Below, in pieces: positions 34,758 through 44,696 of a DNA stretch of 64,000 nucleotides. A program made the position numbers and the translations under genes. Origin of the DNA: Nocardia takedensis NBRC 100417 (GTDB lineage Bacteria > Actinomycetota > Actinomycetes > Mycobacteriales > Mycobacteriaceae); contig NZ_BAGG01000009.1 in the NCBI RefSeq assembly GCF_000308695.1, forward strand, positions 1 through 64,000. Reading direction: 5' to 3'. The notes below the pieces were generated by a model. The model was not told where the DNA came from. It searched no databases and was given only the letters and a program-made list of their open reading frames with translations. Each line of letters opens with the position of its first letter. Position 1 is the stretch's first letter.

Positions 34758-36865
34758 ACCCCGGCGGGCGCCTGGACGCGTTCCAGCGCCCGCAGGTCCT
34801 TCTCCATCGCCAGCGAAAGCAGGTACACGCCGACGAAGGCGATCAGGCTGCCCAGGGCCAGGACCCGCACCTCCACGATGATCTCGGTCAGGTCGGCGGG
34901 TGTGAGCAGGGTCGCGCCCGCGACGGCCGCCAGCGGGATCGATGCCGCGACGACGAGCCAGATCCCGCTGCGCCGCCGCAGTTTCCGCAGGCGGACCGCG
35001 TCCTGCCCGCCGTCTGTCGCGTCGCCGCCGATGTCACCGTGCGCGAGGAACATCGGGTACAGGCAGCGCACGACGTAGAAGTTGACCAGGAAGAACGGGT
35101 ACACCAGCGCGACCGCGCCGCAGATCGCGTGCATGGCGATGAAATGGGTGTAGTCGTAGGCCCGGATCGCGTCGGAGGTGCCGCGGATGACCAGCGGGAA
35201 CGACATCCCCGACAGCATCCAGAGGGTGAAGATCACCGCCACGGCGCGGTCGCCGAAGACGATCGCGTCGGTCCTGGCCCGGCGCAGTGTCTCCTCGGAG
35301 AAGCGTCCGCCCCTGCGCAATCCGTAGGGCACCAGGATCAGGTGCCGTCCGAAGTACGCGAGTATCACCGTGCCGAAACCGAATCCGACGAAGTTGACGA
35401 TCGCGGTGCCGATGTCGAGTCGGTGCGCGGCCTGATCGGTCAGCTTGTCGATGATCAGCATTCGGTTGTAGTCGACGTTGAAGACCGAGGCCAGCGCGTT
35501 GGGCACGGCGATGGCGAGGGTGATCAACGGAATCCGCCAGCGCCGCAACCGCCGTCGCGGACTGTGCTGCGGCGGGTCGACCAGGTCACGGGCGCGCGGG
35601 TCCAGGCACAGGTCCAGTTGCCGGGCCAGGATCGCGGCGTCGGCCCAGCGACGGTCAGGATCGTATTCCAGGCAGGTCGTCAGGACGCGCCGCAGCGCGG
35701 CCGGGCAGTCGGCGGGCAGTCGGCGCAGCGCCGCCTCGGGCGGTCCCGCGCGCCGGGTGGCGGTGTCGTCGGAGTCGGCGAAGGGCCGCGCGCCGGTGAG
35801 CAGTTCCCACAGCAGCAGTCCGAGCGAGTAGACGCTCGGGCGCTGATCGACCGCGGTGGCGGGATCTTCCGGCGCGCGGTAGGCCGGGTCGGCCGCCGCG
35901 TCGGCGATGTCGGCGATCTTCGGTTCGCCCTCGGCGGTGAACAGGACGGTGTCGGGGGTGAGCGCGCGATAGCGCACCCCGTGCCGGTCGGCGTGGTCGA
36001 CGGCGTCGGCGAGGCGTCTGCCCAGCCAGGCCACCGTCTCCGGCCAACTGAGTCGGGCGAGCTCGGCGCGCACGGGGGAGTCGGCGGGCCGGATCTCGCC
36101 GGTGCGTTCCATCGCGGCGTCGACCGAGCGCAGCAGCAGCGCGCCGCCGTCGGTCTCGGGCCCGGTGCGGACCCGGTCCAGGACGTCGCGGGCGGTGCCG
36201 CCGGGCAGGTACTGCGTGTAGACGAGCCTGCCGGACCCGGTGGGGGTCAGCAGCGGGCGGTGGTCGAAGACCCGCAGGATGTGCGGGTGGTCCAAGCGGG
36301 CGACCCGGTGCCGGTCACCGTGACCCTCGAACAGCCACACCGCGACCAGGCGCTGCATGGACCGCTGGCGCGCCAGGAAACAGCGGCCGGGCGCGACGGC
36401 GTCGAGTTCGGTGCGCAGGTCGAAATCGTCGAGGCGCTGCCCGGCCTCGAGCGCGCCGAGCGGTCGGTCCAGGGTGAGCGCGGCGGCGTCGGCCGCGAGG
36501 TCCTGCTGCTCCAGGCGTTCGCGGACGGCCGCGGCGAAATCAGGGTAGTCGGCGAGGAAATCGGTCAGCGGCAGCGGCGCTCGGTCGCGACGCGCGGCGA
36601 ACTCCTCGCAGATCAGTTCGACCAGCGCCGGGCTGTCGGCCATCTCCGGGTAGTCCGCGCGATAGGAGCCGACGGTGCGTCCCTCGCCGGGGCGTTCCCA
36701 GCGGTGCCGCAGGTCGATGCGGATCAGGTCGGTGAGGACCGCGGCACGCGCCACCCCGGCGTCGGGGACGAATTCGGCCAGTTCCGGCGGCGGTCGGTCG
36801 CCGTGCAGCGCGCGCCGCCACGCCGCGGTGAAGCGGGTGACGGCCTCGGCCCAGTGCACCGTCAC
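34745..36865 (-). CDS. Membrane pseudokinase, paralogue of the adjacent Ser/Thr kinase
   Basis: A 706-residue protein with the same plan as its upstream neighbour: an N-terminal helical domain ([13 protein letters not shown]), a kinase-like domain (near residues 145-430) and about six C-terminal membrane helices. All catalytic elements are lost: the Gly-rich loop reads '[11 protein letters not shown]', VAxK is VAVW, the HRD loop is '[15 protein letters not shown]', and DFG is 'IADIADA'. The fold-specific '[17 protein letters not shown]' is kept. The GTG start overlaps the kinase stop as GTGA, so both are made together. It is likely a scaffold or allosteric partner of the kinase. Confidence 0.85.
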   Translation of the reverse strand: MTVHWAEAVTRFTAAWRRALHGDRPPPELAEFVPDAGVARAAVLTDLIRIDLRHRWERPGEGRTVGSYRADYPEMADSPALVELICEEFAARRDRAPLPLTDFLADYPDFAAAVRERLEQQDLAADAAALTLDRPLGALEAGQRLDDFDLRTELDAVAPGRCFLARQRSMQRLVAVWLFEGHGDRHRVARLDHPHILRVFDHRPLLTPTGSGRLVYTQYLPGGTARDVLDRVRTGPETDGGALLLRSVDAAMERTGEIRPADSPVRAELARLSWPETVAWLGRRLADAVDHADRHGVRYRALTPDTVLFTAEGEPKIADIADAAADPAYRAPEDPATAVDQRPSVYSLGLLLWELLTGARPFADSDDTATRRAGPPEAALRRLPADCPAALRRVLTTCLEYDPDRRWADAAILARQLDLCLDPRARDLVDPPQHSPRRRLRRWRIPLITLAIAVPNALASVFNVDYNRMLIIDKLTDQAAHRLDIGTAIVNFVGFGFGTVILAYFGRHLILVPYGLRRGGRFSEETLRRARTDAIVFGDRAVAVIFTLWMLSGMSFPLVIRGTSDAIRAYDYTHFIAMHAICGAVALVYPFFLVNFYVVRCLYPMFLAHGDIGGDATDGGQDAVRLRKLRRRSGIWLVVAASIPLAAVAGATLLTPADLTEIIVEVRVLALGSLIAFVGVYLLSLAMEKDLRALERVQAPAGVQPP

Positions 36866-39498
36866 TTCGGCGGATCCGCCGCGACGCGGTCCCGGCGGCG
36901 GTTCGGCCGCCCGTCGCGCCGTCGCTCGGACTCCTGCCCACCCGGATCGACCACCCGTTCCAGGGCGCGCAGATCCGCCTCCAGCGCGCGGAACAGCAGG
37001 TACGAGCCGACGAAGGCGATGATCGCCCCCGCGCACAGCACCCGCACGGCGACGATCACCATCGGGATATCGGTCGGCGGCAGGAAGGTCACGCCCGCGA
37101 CCGCCAGCAGCGGCACCGACGCCGCCACCGCGAGGTAGCCGTTGCAGCGCCGGTCCAGGTTGCGCAGCCACACGGCGTCCTCGGCGCTGATCTCGCCGTG
37201 CCGCAGGAAGATCGGGTAGATGCACCGCACGATGTAGAAGGTGGCCAGGAAGAACGGGTAGGAGGCCGCGATCGCGCCGCACACCAGGATCGAGGCGAGG
37301 AAGTGCACGACCGCCCGCGCGGTGATCTCGCCGGTCGCCAGTTGCAGCGCCACCGGGAAGGTCAGGCCCGCCAGCACCCACAGCACGAACGGGACCACCA
37401 CCACGCGGTCGCCCATCAGCAGCGCGTCGGATCGGGCGCGGCGCAGGGTGTCCGGGTCGTAGCGTTTGCCTTTGCGCAGGCCGCGCGGCACCGCGAGCAC
37501 GTAGCGGGACATGTAGACGATCAAGGCCAGGCCGAGCGGGAAGAACACCACGTTCACCACGCCGGTGATCACCAGGAAGATCCGTTGGGCGTCCTCGTCC
37601 ATGCGGTCGACGATCAACTGCTGGTTGTGGTTGATGTTGTAGAGCGAGGCCAGCACGTTCGGCACGCCCACCGCCAGCAGCAGCACCGGCACGATCCAGC
37701 GCCGCAGCCGCAGCCGCCAACTGCCGGGAGCCGGGTCGACCAGTTCCCGCGCCCGCGGGTCGAGGCACAGTTCCAGTTGTTTGGCCAGCGTCTCCCCGTT
37801 GGCCCAGCGGTCGTCGCGGTCGGGGGCCAGACAGGTCAGCAGGATGCGGCGCAGGGCGGCCGGGCAGTCGTCGGGGACCTGTCGCAGCGCCGCGTCCTCC
37901 ACCCCCGCGCCGCGCCGTTCGAGCATGGCCTCCAGTGTGGTGTCGTCGCCGTGGGCGTCCGCGCCCGCGGTGGAGTCGTCGAAGGGTTTCGCGCCGGTCA
38001 GCAGTTCCCACAGCACCACGCCGAGGGCGTAGATGTCGGAGCGGGTGTCCAGATCGGCGGCCCCGCGCGAGCGGCCGGGATGGCACGCCTCCAACTGTTC
38101 GGGCGACATGTAGGCCAGCGACCCGCCGAAGTAGGCGACCGGACTCGTGCCCTCCACGTTGCGGCTGAAGCTGATGTTGAAATCGGCCAGTTTCGGCACG
38201 CCCTCGGCGGTGAGCAGCACGTTCGCCGGTTTCACGTCGCGGTGCAGTACGCCGTGCGCGGAGGCGTAGTCCAGCGCCTCGGCCAACCGGCGGCCCAGCC
38301 ACGCTACCGTCTCCGGCCAGCTCAGTTCGGCGATCTCGGCGCGCACGCTGGAATCGGTGGGCCGGATCTCGCCCTTCTCCTCCATCGCCGCGTCCACCGC
38401 GTCCAGCAGCAGACGGCCGCTGCGTTCGGCGGCCGGGGTGGCGCGCACCCGGCGCAGCACCCCGAGCAGGGTGCCGCCCGGCAGGAACTGCATGTACAGC
38501 AGCCGCAACCGGCGGGCGTCACCGCGCGTCTCGTCGCCGGTGTCGAGCAGTCGCTGGTCGAAGACCCGCACGATGTAGTCGTGGTCGAGTTGGGCCAGCG
38601 TCTGCGGTTCGGTGCCGTGGTCGGCGGAGATCTTCACCGCGACCAGTCGTTGCAGCGACCGCTGCCTGGCCAGGAAGACCCGCGCGAACGCGCCGCTGCC
38701 GAGTCCGGTGAGCAGGTCGAAGTCGTCGATGCGCTGACCGATCCTGATCCGGTCGAGCGCGGCGAAACGGCCGGGGTCGTTTCCGGCCGTGGTGCCGATC
38801 TCGGTGTCGGCGCCCGGTTCGGAGCCCGTGGCGGCCGCGGTCGCGCTCAGGTCGAACGGCGCGGCGGCGGTGCCGTCCAGGTCGGCGGCAGCGGTGCCGT
38901 CCGGGTCGTGCGCGGCGGTGCCGTCGAGGTCGGGCCCCGCGCCGACGGTCGCGTCCCCGCCCGGTGACATCCGGGTGGAGTCCTCCAGGGCCGAGCGGCG
39001 GGTGCTCTGATCGATGTCGTCGGCGTTGAGCAGGTCGCGCAACTCGGCGGCCTGACCGGGATACTCGCGCAGGCAGTCGCGGGGGTCGACCCGTTCGCCG
39101 CTGTGCCTGCGGACCACGAACTCCTCGTAGACCAGGCCCGCGGGCAACGCGTCGGGCGCGAGTTCGGGAAATTCCGCGCAGTAGTCGCCGAGGCGTTTGC
39201 GGGCGGCGGCTGTGGCGCCCGCCGGACGCGGCGCGCGCAGCCAGCGGTGCCGCAGATCGACCCGGATCAGTTCGATCAGGGCCTGCTTGCGGAGGGTGTC
39301 GGCGTCGGGCAGGTAGGCGGCGATCTCGGGAAGCTCGGTGGCACCCAGGCCGGCCGCGTCGGCGCGGGCGGCGGACTCCCATGCGGCGGCGAAAGCCGTC
39401 ACGGCGTCGGCCGCCGGCGTCGAGACGGAACCGCGGCCGGCGGTTCCGCTGTCGGAAACCGTGTCCGGACCGGGATCGTTCTCGGCGTCGGCACTCAT
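36862..39498 (-). CDS. Membrane Ser/Thr protein kinase, probably active
   Basis: An 878-residue protein. An N-terminal helical domain (LIELIRVDLRHRWLRA, then FVVRRHSGERVDPRDCLREY) resembles one I know from planctomycete kinases. A low-complexity linker with DLDGTAA-like repeats follows. The kinase domain (near 265-575) has 'GLGSGAFARVFLA', 'VAVKISADHG', 'HRDVKPANVLL', 'LADFNISFS' and 'YMSPEQ'. The C terminus has about six membrane helices reminiscent of class III adenylate cyclase membrane domains, ending in a basic tail. There are no PASTA repeats, unlike PknB. The ATG at 39498 with GAGG upstream was chosen over the open frame to 39579. Confidence 0.85.
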   Translation of the reverse strand: MSADAENDPGPDTVSDSGTAGRGSVSTPAADAVTAFAAAWESAARADAAGLGATELPEIAAYLPDADTLRKQALIELIRVDLRHRWLRAPRPAGATAAARKRLGDYCAEFPELAPDALPAGLVYEEFVVRRHSGERVDPRDCLREYPGQAAELRDLLNADDIDQSTRRSALEDSTRMSPGGDATVGAGPDLDGTAAHDPDGTAAADLDGTAAAPFDLSATAAATGSEPGADTEIGTTAGNDPGRFAALDRIRIGQRIDDFDLLTGLGSGAFARVFLARQRSLQRLVAVKISADHGTEPQTLAQLDHDYIVRVFDQRLLDTGDETRGDARRLRLLYMQFLPGGTLLGVLRRVRATPAAERSGRLLLDAVDAAMEEKGEIRPTDSSVRAEIAELSWPETVAWLGRRLAEALDYASAHGVLHRDVKPANVLLTAEGVPKLADFNISFSRNVEGTSPVAYFGGSLAYMSPEQLEACHPGRSRGAADLDTRSDIYALGVVLWELLTGAKPFDDSTAGADAHGDDTTLEAMLERRGAGVEDAALRQVPDDCPAALRRILLTCLAPDRDDRWANGETLAKQLELCLDPRARELVDPAPGSWRLRLRRWIVPVLLLAVGVPNVLASLYNINHNQQLIVDRMDEDAQRIFLVITGVVNVVFFPLGLALIVYMSRYVLAVPRGLRKGKRYDPDTLRRARSDALLMGDRVVVVPFVLWVLAGLTFPVALQLATGEITARAVVHFLASILVCGAIAASYPFFLATFYIVRCIYPIFLRHGEISAEDAVWLRNLDRRCNGYLAVAASVPLLAVAGVTFLPPTDIPMVIVAVRVLCAGAIIAFVGSYLLFRALEADLRALERVVDPGGQESERRRDGRPNRRRDRVAADPPK

Positions 39499-39660
39499 TC
39501 GGGAACCTCGGGCCTGGGCGGATGTCGCTGACTCCGCGCTGATCGGTCGGTGGCCGTGTCGGATGAATTTCCGCCACACCCGACTTCATCATCCCCCGAG
39601 CGGTATCCGAAATGATACTTTGCGGCGCGAGAGCGGATCACCCGATTACCAGACGAGGCG

Positions 39661-40953
39661 ATGGGGGCGTATCAGCACATGTACGACACTGTGACGCGAG
39701 TGGTGGTCGATCGAGTGGCGCCGGGTCGCCGCGCCCCCGCTCTCCCACGCACCGCCGAGGACATCCTCTCGGCCGTGCACGAGGGTGCCCTGATCCCGTC
39801 GGAGCTGGTCGCGGCGGCCTTGGCCCGGATCGCGGTGGCCGACCGGGAGCTCAACGCCTTCACCGTCGTTCGCGCCGAACAGGCCGTCGCCGAGGCGCGC
39901 GCGCTGGAATGTCGCGAGGATCTGGACATGCTCGCGCTGGCCGGTGTGCCGGTCGCGGTGGAACACGCGGTCGCGAGTCCGGTGCTGGGTCGCCTGCGCG
40001 AGGCGGGCGCGGTGCTCGCCGGGACGACCTCGGGGGCGGGCGCAGGGCCGCGCGCCGACGTCGCGGAGTCGCGCACCCGCAATCCGTGGAATCCGGATCT
40101 GGCGGGCGGCGGTGCGGCGGCAGCGGTGGCGGCGGGGCTGGTTCCGCTCGCGGTCGGCGCGGACGCGTTCGGCGCGGTCCGCCTCGGCGCGGCGCGCTGC
40201 GGGGTCTTCGGCTTCTCGCCCGGCCGCCGCGGGCCGTCGGCGCGACCGGGGCCCGCCGAACACAGCGTGGTGGCGACCTCGGTGGCCGACGCGGCCTTGG
40301 CGCTGTCGGTGCTGGCCGCCCGTCCCGATCCGGTCGACGGCGATCCGCCGCGCCGACTACGCATCGGGGTGGCCGTCGATCCGCCCCACCGGCTGTTCCG
40401 GGTGGACGGGGAGTGGGCTGCCGCGGCGTGGCGGGCGGCCGCGGCGACCGAGGCCGAAGGACATCTCGTCGAGCCGGTCACGCTGCCGTACGGCGCGGGC
40501 GTCTACGAGGCCCTGCTACGCAGAGTCACCGGCCTATCCGACGGCGACCTGTCCGAGGAGCTGTCCCCCGGTCTCCTATCGCCGAGATCCGCCCGACTAC
40601 GGCACTTGGTTCGCCCCGCGCAACTCGATCGGATCGAGGCGCGACTACTGGAACTGTTCGACAGCTACGACGTCGTGATCACACCGACGCTCGCCGCCCC
40701 GCCGCCTCGCGCGCGGAACCGCGCCGCGCGGGGCAGGCTCCCCGATATTCTCTCGGCCGCTCGTTCGGCGGCCTTCACCGCGATGTGGGACCTGCTCGGC
40801 TGGCCCGCCGCCTCGATCCCGATGGGATCGCATTCCCGTTCGGCCACACCGTTGGCCGCCCAATTCGTCGGCCAGCCCGGCAGTGAGTCCACCCTGTTGC
40901 GGCTGGCCGCCCAGGTGGAGCGGCGCGAGCCGTGGCGGCGCGTCGCCGGATGA
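39661..40953 (+). CDS. Amidase-signature-fold protein lacking the catalytic triad
   Basis: A 430-residue protein clearly built on the amidase signature fold: 'RIAVADRELNAFTVV', 'GVPVAVEHAVA', 'NPWNPDLAGGGAAAAVAAGL', 'VPLAVGADAFGAVRLGAARC' and the late 'WPAASIPMG'. All three catalytic residues are changed: Lys of VAVKD is Glu, the cis-Ser of GGSSGGS is Ala, and the nucleophile Ser of GGSIR is Ala. The region between VAVE and the next helix is also shortened. It is probably non-enzymatic. It is divergent from the kinase/pseudokinase pair with 162 bp between. An ATG at 39679 is an alternative start. Confidence 0.8.
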   Translation: MGAYQHMYDTVTRVVVDRVAPGRRAPALPRTAEDILSAVHEGALIPSELVAAALARIAVADRELNAFTVVRAEQAVAEARALECREDLDMLALAGVPVAVEHAVASPVLGRLREAGAVLAGTTSGAGAGPRADVAESRTRNPWNPDLAGGGAAAAVAAGLVPLAVGADAFGAVRLGAARCGVFGFSPGRRGPSARPGPAEHSVVATSVADAALALSVLAARPDPVDGDPPRRLRIGVAVDPPHRLFRVDGEWAAAAWRAAAATEAEGHLVEPVTLPYGAGVYEALLRRVTGLSDGDLSEELSPGLLSPRSARLRHLVRPAQLDRIEARLLELFDSYDVVITPTLAAPPPRARNRAARGRLPDILSAARSAAFTAMWDLLGWPAASIPMGSHSRSATPLAAQFVGQPGSESTLLRLAAQVERREPWRRVAG

Positions 40954-40971
40954 CCACGCGCCGAGCCCGCC

Positions 40972-41850
40972 TCAGTTCTGCGCGGTGGCGCTGAAGCCGC
41001 CGTCCACGGCGCGTCCGGCGAATTCCAGGATGGTGGGCCGCGAGTCGTCGGCCCGCCAGGCGACCGCGAGTTCGCACGGCGCGAGTCCGGCGACCGGGCG
41101 CGCGGTCAGTCCGGGCCACCGGTACATCGGGACGTTGTTCTCGGCGAGCAGACATACGCCGAGTCCGAGGCTGACGGCCTCGAGCTTGTCCTCCGGTGTG
41201 GCGGCTTCCGCCCCGATCTTGGCCGGTCGGCCGTTGCGGGCGTCGTTGCCGAGCCAGAAGTCACGGACCGCGCCCGCTTCGGAGGGCAGCGCGACGAACG
41301 GTTCGTCGAGCAGGTCGGCGAATTCGATGCTCTCCTGGTCGGCGAGGGCGTGGTTCTCCGGTAGCAGGACCCAGCGCGGTTCGGTGCGCAGCACCTGCCA
41401 TCGGTAGCGATTGGGGTCGGGGAGCGGTAACCAGACCATCGCGAGGTCGGCCTGTCGCCCGGCCAAGCCGCTGGACGGGTCGGTCCAGGACGCGGCGTGC
41501 AGCGCGAGGCGGTGGCCGCTGGCGCTCTCCAGGTCGTTGAGCAGGCCGCGGCCGAGGGCGGATTGGATGCCGACGCGCAGCACCTCACCCGCCTCCTGGA
41601 GCGAGACGTTGGTGACTTCCCAGAGTTCGAGGATCTTGCGCGCGCCTTCGAGCAATTCCTTGCCCGCGACGGTCAGGGCGACGCTGCGCTGATTGCGGTC
41701 GAACAGGACCACGTCCAGCTGACGTTCCAGCTGGCGGATCTGACGCGACAGGGTGGGCTGTGCGATGTGCAGCCGCTGGGCGGCGTTGGTGAAATGCAGT
41801 TCCTCAGCGACGGCGACGAAATACCGCAGGTCGCGCAAATGCGGGTCCAT
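40972..41850 (-). CDS. LysR-family transcriptional regulator
   Basis: A 292-residue regulator. The N-terminal helix-turn-helix 'EELHFTNAAQRLHIAQPTLS' and 'RQIRQLERQLDVVLFDRNQR' are typical; an effector domain follows from about residue 90 (EVLRVGIQSALGRGLLNDL). The effector is unknown. It ends 18 bp from the convergent amidase-like gene, and its upstream side faces the end of the SDR gene, so no obvious target gene is divergent from it. Confidence 0.9.
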   Translation of the reverse strand: MDPHLRDLRYFVAVAEELHFTNAAQRLHIAQPTLSRQIRQLERQLDVVLFDRNQRSVALTVAGKELLEGARKILELWEVTNVSLQEAGEVLRVGIQSALGRGLLNDLESASGHRLALHAASWTDPSSGLAGRQADLAMVWLPLPDPNRYRWQVLRTEPRWVLLPENHALADQESIEFADLLDEPFVALPSEAGAVRDFWLGNDARNGRPAKIGAEAATPEDKLEAVSLGLGVCLLAENNVPMYRWPGLTARPVAGLAPCELAVAWRADDSRPTILEFAGRAVDGGFSATAQN

Positions 41851-42282
41851 AGCCCCTTGCTATCAGAATTGGTCGGTAATTTCCACCCTAATCAGGCGAG
41901 GAAGTCCGAATACGTGCTCAGAAACAGTCGACAGGTTTGTTAGAGACAGCATATTGGTTACAGAGGACTTGTGCATCAGTGACCGGGCTAATCTTCGGCA
42001 GGTGGGGTTCGCGCGGCGTGATGGGGCTCTCATGGTCACGTGACCAGCGAAAATGTCGCGTGCGTCCGGTTCCGCGGGTCGCGGCGCCGGCGCGTCGGCG
42101 ATCCGGCGGGAAATTGGTCGGATGTCCGATAAGTAGTCTTTTCGGACCGGAAGGTGACTTTGGTCACAATCTGGTTTGTTCGGCCGGATATCGGTCGGAC
42201 AAGTTGTCCCGGACGGATCGTCGGAAATGGGGGCGGGGCGCCCGGTCCACGACCCGACGCCCCGCGACTCACCCGCCGTGCC
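41851..42282. other. Intergenic region with a 12-bp palindrome
   Basis: No gene is seen in these 430 bases. The region is less GC-rich than its surroundings. It holds a perfect palindrome GGTCACGTGACC (42034-42045) and a second inverted repeat GTGAC/GTCAC (42154-42167). Either could be a regulator site for the LysR gene; no ribosome-binding site or conserved RNA was recognised. Confidence 0.5.
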
Positions 42283-43116
42283 TCACACCCCGCGCGCCCG
42301 CTCCTCGTAGGCCTTGCGGCGCTCGGCGTCCACGTCGTCGAGGAACGCGTGACCCGAACCGAGCGACCGGCCGATCGCGTCACCCAGCGGCGTCGGCAGG
42401 AAATTCACCACCTGCGAGATGATCCCCGCCGTGCGCGTCACCCGCACCTTCGACTTCGGCGACACGATCAGTCCGACGATCGCCGCCGCGATCTCCTCGG
42501 GTTCGGCCGCGCGCATCGCCTTCGGCGCGGTCACCCCCGACCCGAGTTCGGTGTTGGTCAGCGTCGGCAGCACCGAGGAGATGTGCACCCCCGAACCCCG
42601 GTACTCCTCGCGCAGCGTGTCCGAGAAACCCAGCACCGCGTGTTTGCTCGCGTTGTAGGTCGCCAGTCCGGGGATGTGGCTCTCACCCGCGAGCGAGGCG
42701 ATGTTGATGATGTGGCCGCTGCGCCGCGGCAACATCCGGCGCAACGCCGATTTCGAGCCGAGAATCACGCCGTACACGTTGATCTCGAGAATTCGTCTCG
42801 TCAGCGCGTCGGGTTCGTCCACCACCCGGCCCGTCGGCATGATGCCCGCGTTGTTGATCACCACGTCGATCGGCCCGATGGTGCGCTCCACCTCGTCCAG
42901 GAAACTCTCGAACGAAGCGCCGTCGGTGACGTCGAGTTTCCCGTACACCTCGAAATCCCGGGCCGAACCGGATTCCTTGACGGTCGTCTCGTCGATGTCG
43001 CCGATGGCGATCTTCGCGCCGAGGGCCTGCAAGGCGACGGCGGTGGCAAGGCCGATGCCGCGCGCGCCGCCGGTGATGACGACGACCTTGCCGCGGATCT
43101 TGTCGGTGGAACTCAC
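42283..43116 (-). CDS. Short-chain dehydrogenase/reductase (SDR)
   Basis: A 277-residue classical SDR: 'VVVITGGARGIGLATAVAL' binds the cofactor, followed by 'VVINNAGIMPTGRV', the catalytic Ser in 'HIINIASLAGE' and 'YNASKHAVLG'. The Asp after beta-2 (IAIGDID) suggests NAD. The GTG start overlaps the aldehyde dehydrogenase stop as GTGA. As an operon with an aldehyde dehydrogenase and with a divergent PucR regulator, it probably oxidises an alcohol to an aldehyde or ketone. The substrate is unknown. Confidence 0.85.
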   Translation of the reverse strand: MSSTDKIRGKVVVITGGARGIGLATAVALQALGAKIAIGDIDETTVKESGSARDFEVYGKLDVTDGASFESFLDEVERTIGPIDVVINNAGIMPTGRVVDEPDALTRRILEINVYGVILGSKSALRRMLPRRSGHIINIASLAGESHIPGLATYNASKHAVLGFSDTLREEYRGSGVHISSVLPTLTNTELGSGVTAPKAMRAAEPEEIAAAIVGLIVSPKSKVRVTRTAGIISQVVNFLPTPLGDAIGRSLGSGHAFLDDVDAERRKAYEERARGV

Positions 43117-44696
43117 TTGCGGTCTCCGGTCAGCTTGAGCAGGGCGGGGATGTCGATGCGGCGCAGACCGCGCGCGCCCGCAGCGCGCATCGCCCCCACC
43201 GCCATCAGCAGATTCCGGGAATTGACCGGATACCAGAACAATTCGCGTTCCTGGGTGGGCAGGATCGGCTTGGTGATGGCCTGCTGACGGCAGTACTTGC
43301 GCACGCCCGCCGCGCCACCCCAGCGCGCCCCCACACCGGACTGCCCCCAACCGCCCATCGGCAGCGCGTAGGAGAACAGATTGGCGAACACGTCGTTGAT
43401 GTTGACCGCGCCCGCGTTCAACTGCCGGGCGATCCGCTCGCCGCGTTCCTTGTCGCCGGTCCACACCGAGGCCGACAGGCCGTAGATGGAGTCGTTGGCC
43501 AGACGGATCGCCTCGGCCTCGTCGGCCACCTTCATCACCGGCAGCGTCGGGCCGAAGGTCTCCTCGGCCACGCACGACATGGTGTGGTCCACGTCGACCA
43601 GCACGGTCGGCTCGAAGAATGTGCCCTGCCCCGTCGGTTTGCCGCCGGTCAGCACCTTCGCGCCCGCCGCGACGGCCTCGTCCACGTGCCGCTGGACGAT
43701 GCGCACCTGGTTCTCGTTGGCCAGCGCGCCGACATCGTGGTTGAGCCCGCGCCCGTCGATGCCCTGCCGCAGACCCTTGACGTTCTCGGTCAGCTTGGCG
43801 ACGAATTCGTCGTAGACCGCGGCCTCCACGTAGACGCGCTCGACGGAAATGCACACCTGGCCCGCGTTGAACATGCCGCCGAAGGCGATGCCCGCCGCGG
43901 CCCGGTCGATGTCGGCGTCGGCCAACACGATCGCCGGATCCTTGCCGCCCAGTTCCAGGCTGTAGGGGATCAGTCGGTCCACGCAGGCCGCCGCGATCTT
44001 CTTGCCGGTCGCGGTGGACCCGGTGAACTGGAGGTAATCGACGTTCGCGACCACCGCCGCGCCCGTCGCGCCCGCGCCGGTGAGCACCTTGAACACCGGG
44101 GGCGCGCCGATCTCGGCCCAGCCCCTGGCCAGTTCCAGCGCCGAGAGCGGAGTCACCTCCGAGGGCTTGAGCAGCACGGCCGCCCCCGCGGCCAGCGCCG
44201 GGACGACGTCCATGATCGGCATCGCCAGCGGGAAGTTCCACGGCGTGATCACCCCGACCACCGGATACGGCCGGTAGGCGGTGGTCAACTTCTTGACCCG
44301 GGCCAGCGGGCTGTGCGGAGAGGGGTGATCATCGGCGAGGAATTTCGCCGCACGGCGCGCGTAGTAGCCGATCACATCCGCGCCGAAGGCCGGATCGATG
44401 AGCGCGTCGGCGCGCGGCTTGGAGGTCTCGGACTGCAACACGTCCGACAGGTGCTCGGTGTTGTCGATCAGCCAGTCCTGGAGTTTGAGCAGCCACTCCT
44501 TGCGGCCGTCGGGGCCGATGGCCTCCCACTCCGGCTGGAACAGCCGTAGTTCCCTGACCGCGGCGGCGACGTCCTCGGCGCTGTGGTCGGTCACGGTGCC
44601 GACGATCTCGCCGGTACCGGGATTGCGTACTTCGATCCCGCCGGGCTCGCCCGCGTTCGCTCCCGGCGCGTCCTGTCGCCGCTCGGTATTGGTCAC
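43113..44696 (-). CDS. Aldehyde dehydrogenase (succinate-semialdehyde type)
   Basis: A 527-residue NAD(P)-dependent ALDH. 'VVGVITPWNFPLAMP' and 'LKPSEVTPLSALELA' bind cofactor, 'YSLELGGKDPAIVLADADID' has the general-base Glu and 'FNAGQVCISVERVYV' the nucleophilic Cys. The 'MGGWGQSGVGARWG' end is normal. It resembles mycobacterial succinate-semialdehyde dehydrogenase family members; the true substrate is not shown. First gene of a two-gene operon divergent from the PucR gene by 187 bp. Confidence 0.9.
   Translation of the reverse strand: MTNTERRQDAPGANAGEPGGIEVRNPGTGEIVGTVTDHSAEDVAAAVRELRLFQPEWEAIGPDGRKEWLLKLQDWLIDNTEHLSDVLQSETSKPRADALIDPAFGADVIGYYARRAAKFLADDHPSPHSPLARVKKLTTAYRPYPVVGVITPWNFPLAMPIMDVVPALAAGAAVLLKPSEVTPLSALELARGWAEIGAPPVFKVLTGAGATGAAVVANVDYLQFTGSTATGKKIAAACVDRLIPYSLELGGKDPAIVLADADIDRAAAGIAFGGMFNAGQVCISVERVYVEAAVYDEFVAKLTENVKGLRQGIDGRGLNHDVGALANENQVRIVQRHVDEAVAAGAKVLTGGKPTGQGTFFEPTVLVDVDHTMSCVAEETFGPTLPVMKVADEAEAIRLANDSIYGLSASVWTGDKERGERIARQLNAGAVNINDVFANLFSYALPMGGWGQSGVGARWGGAAGVRKYCRQQAITKPILPTQERELFWYPVNSRNLLMAVGAMRAAGARGLRRIDIPALLKLTGDRK

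Noticed and set aside
36866-38302. Open minus-strand frame extending the pseudokinase N-terminally by 480 residues
   Set aside because: It is the antiphase shadow of the active kinase gene; the GTGA overlap at 36862-36865 gives a natural start.
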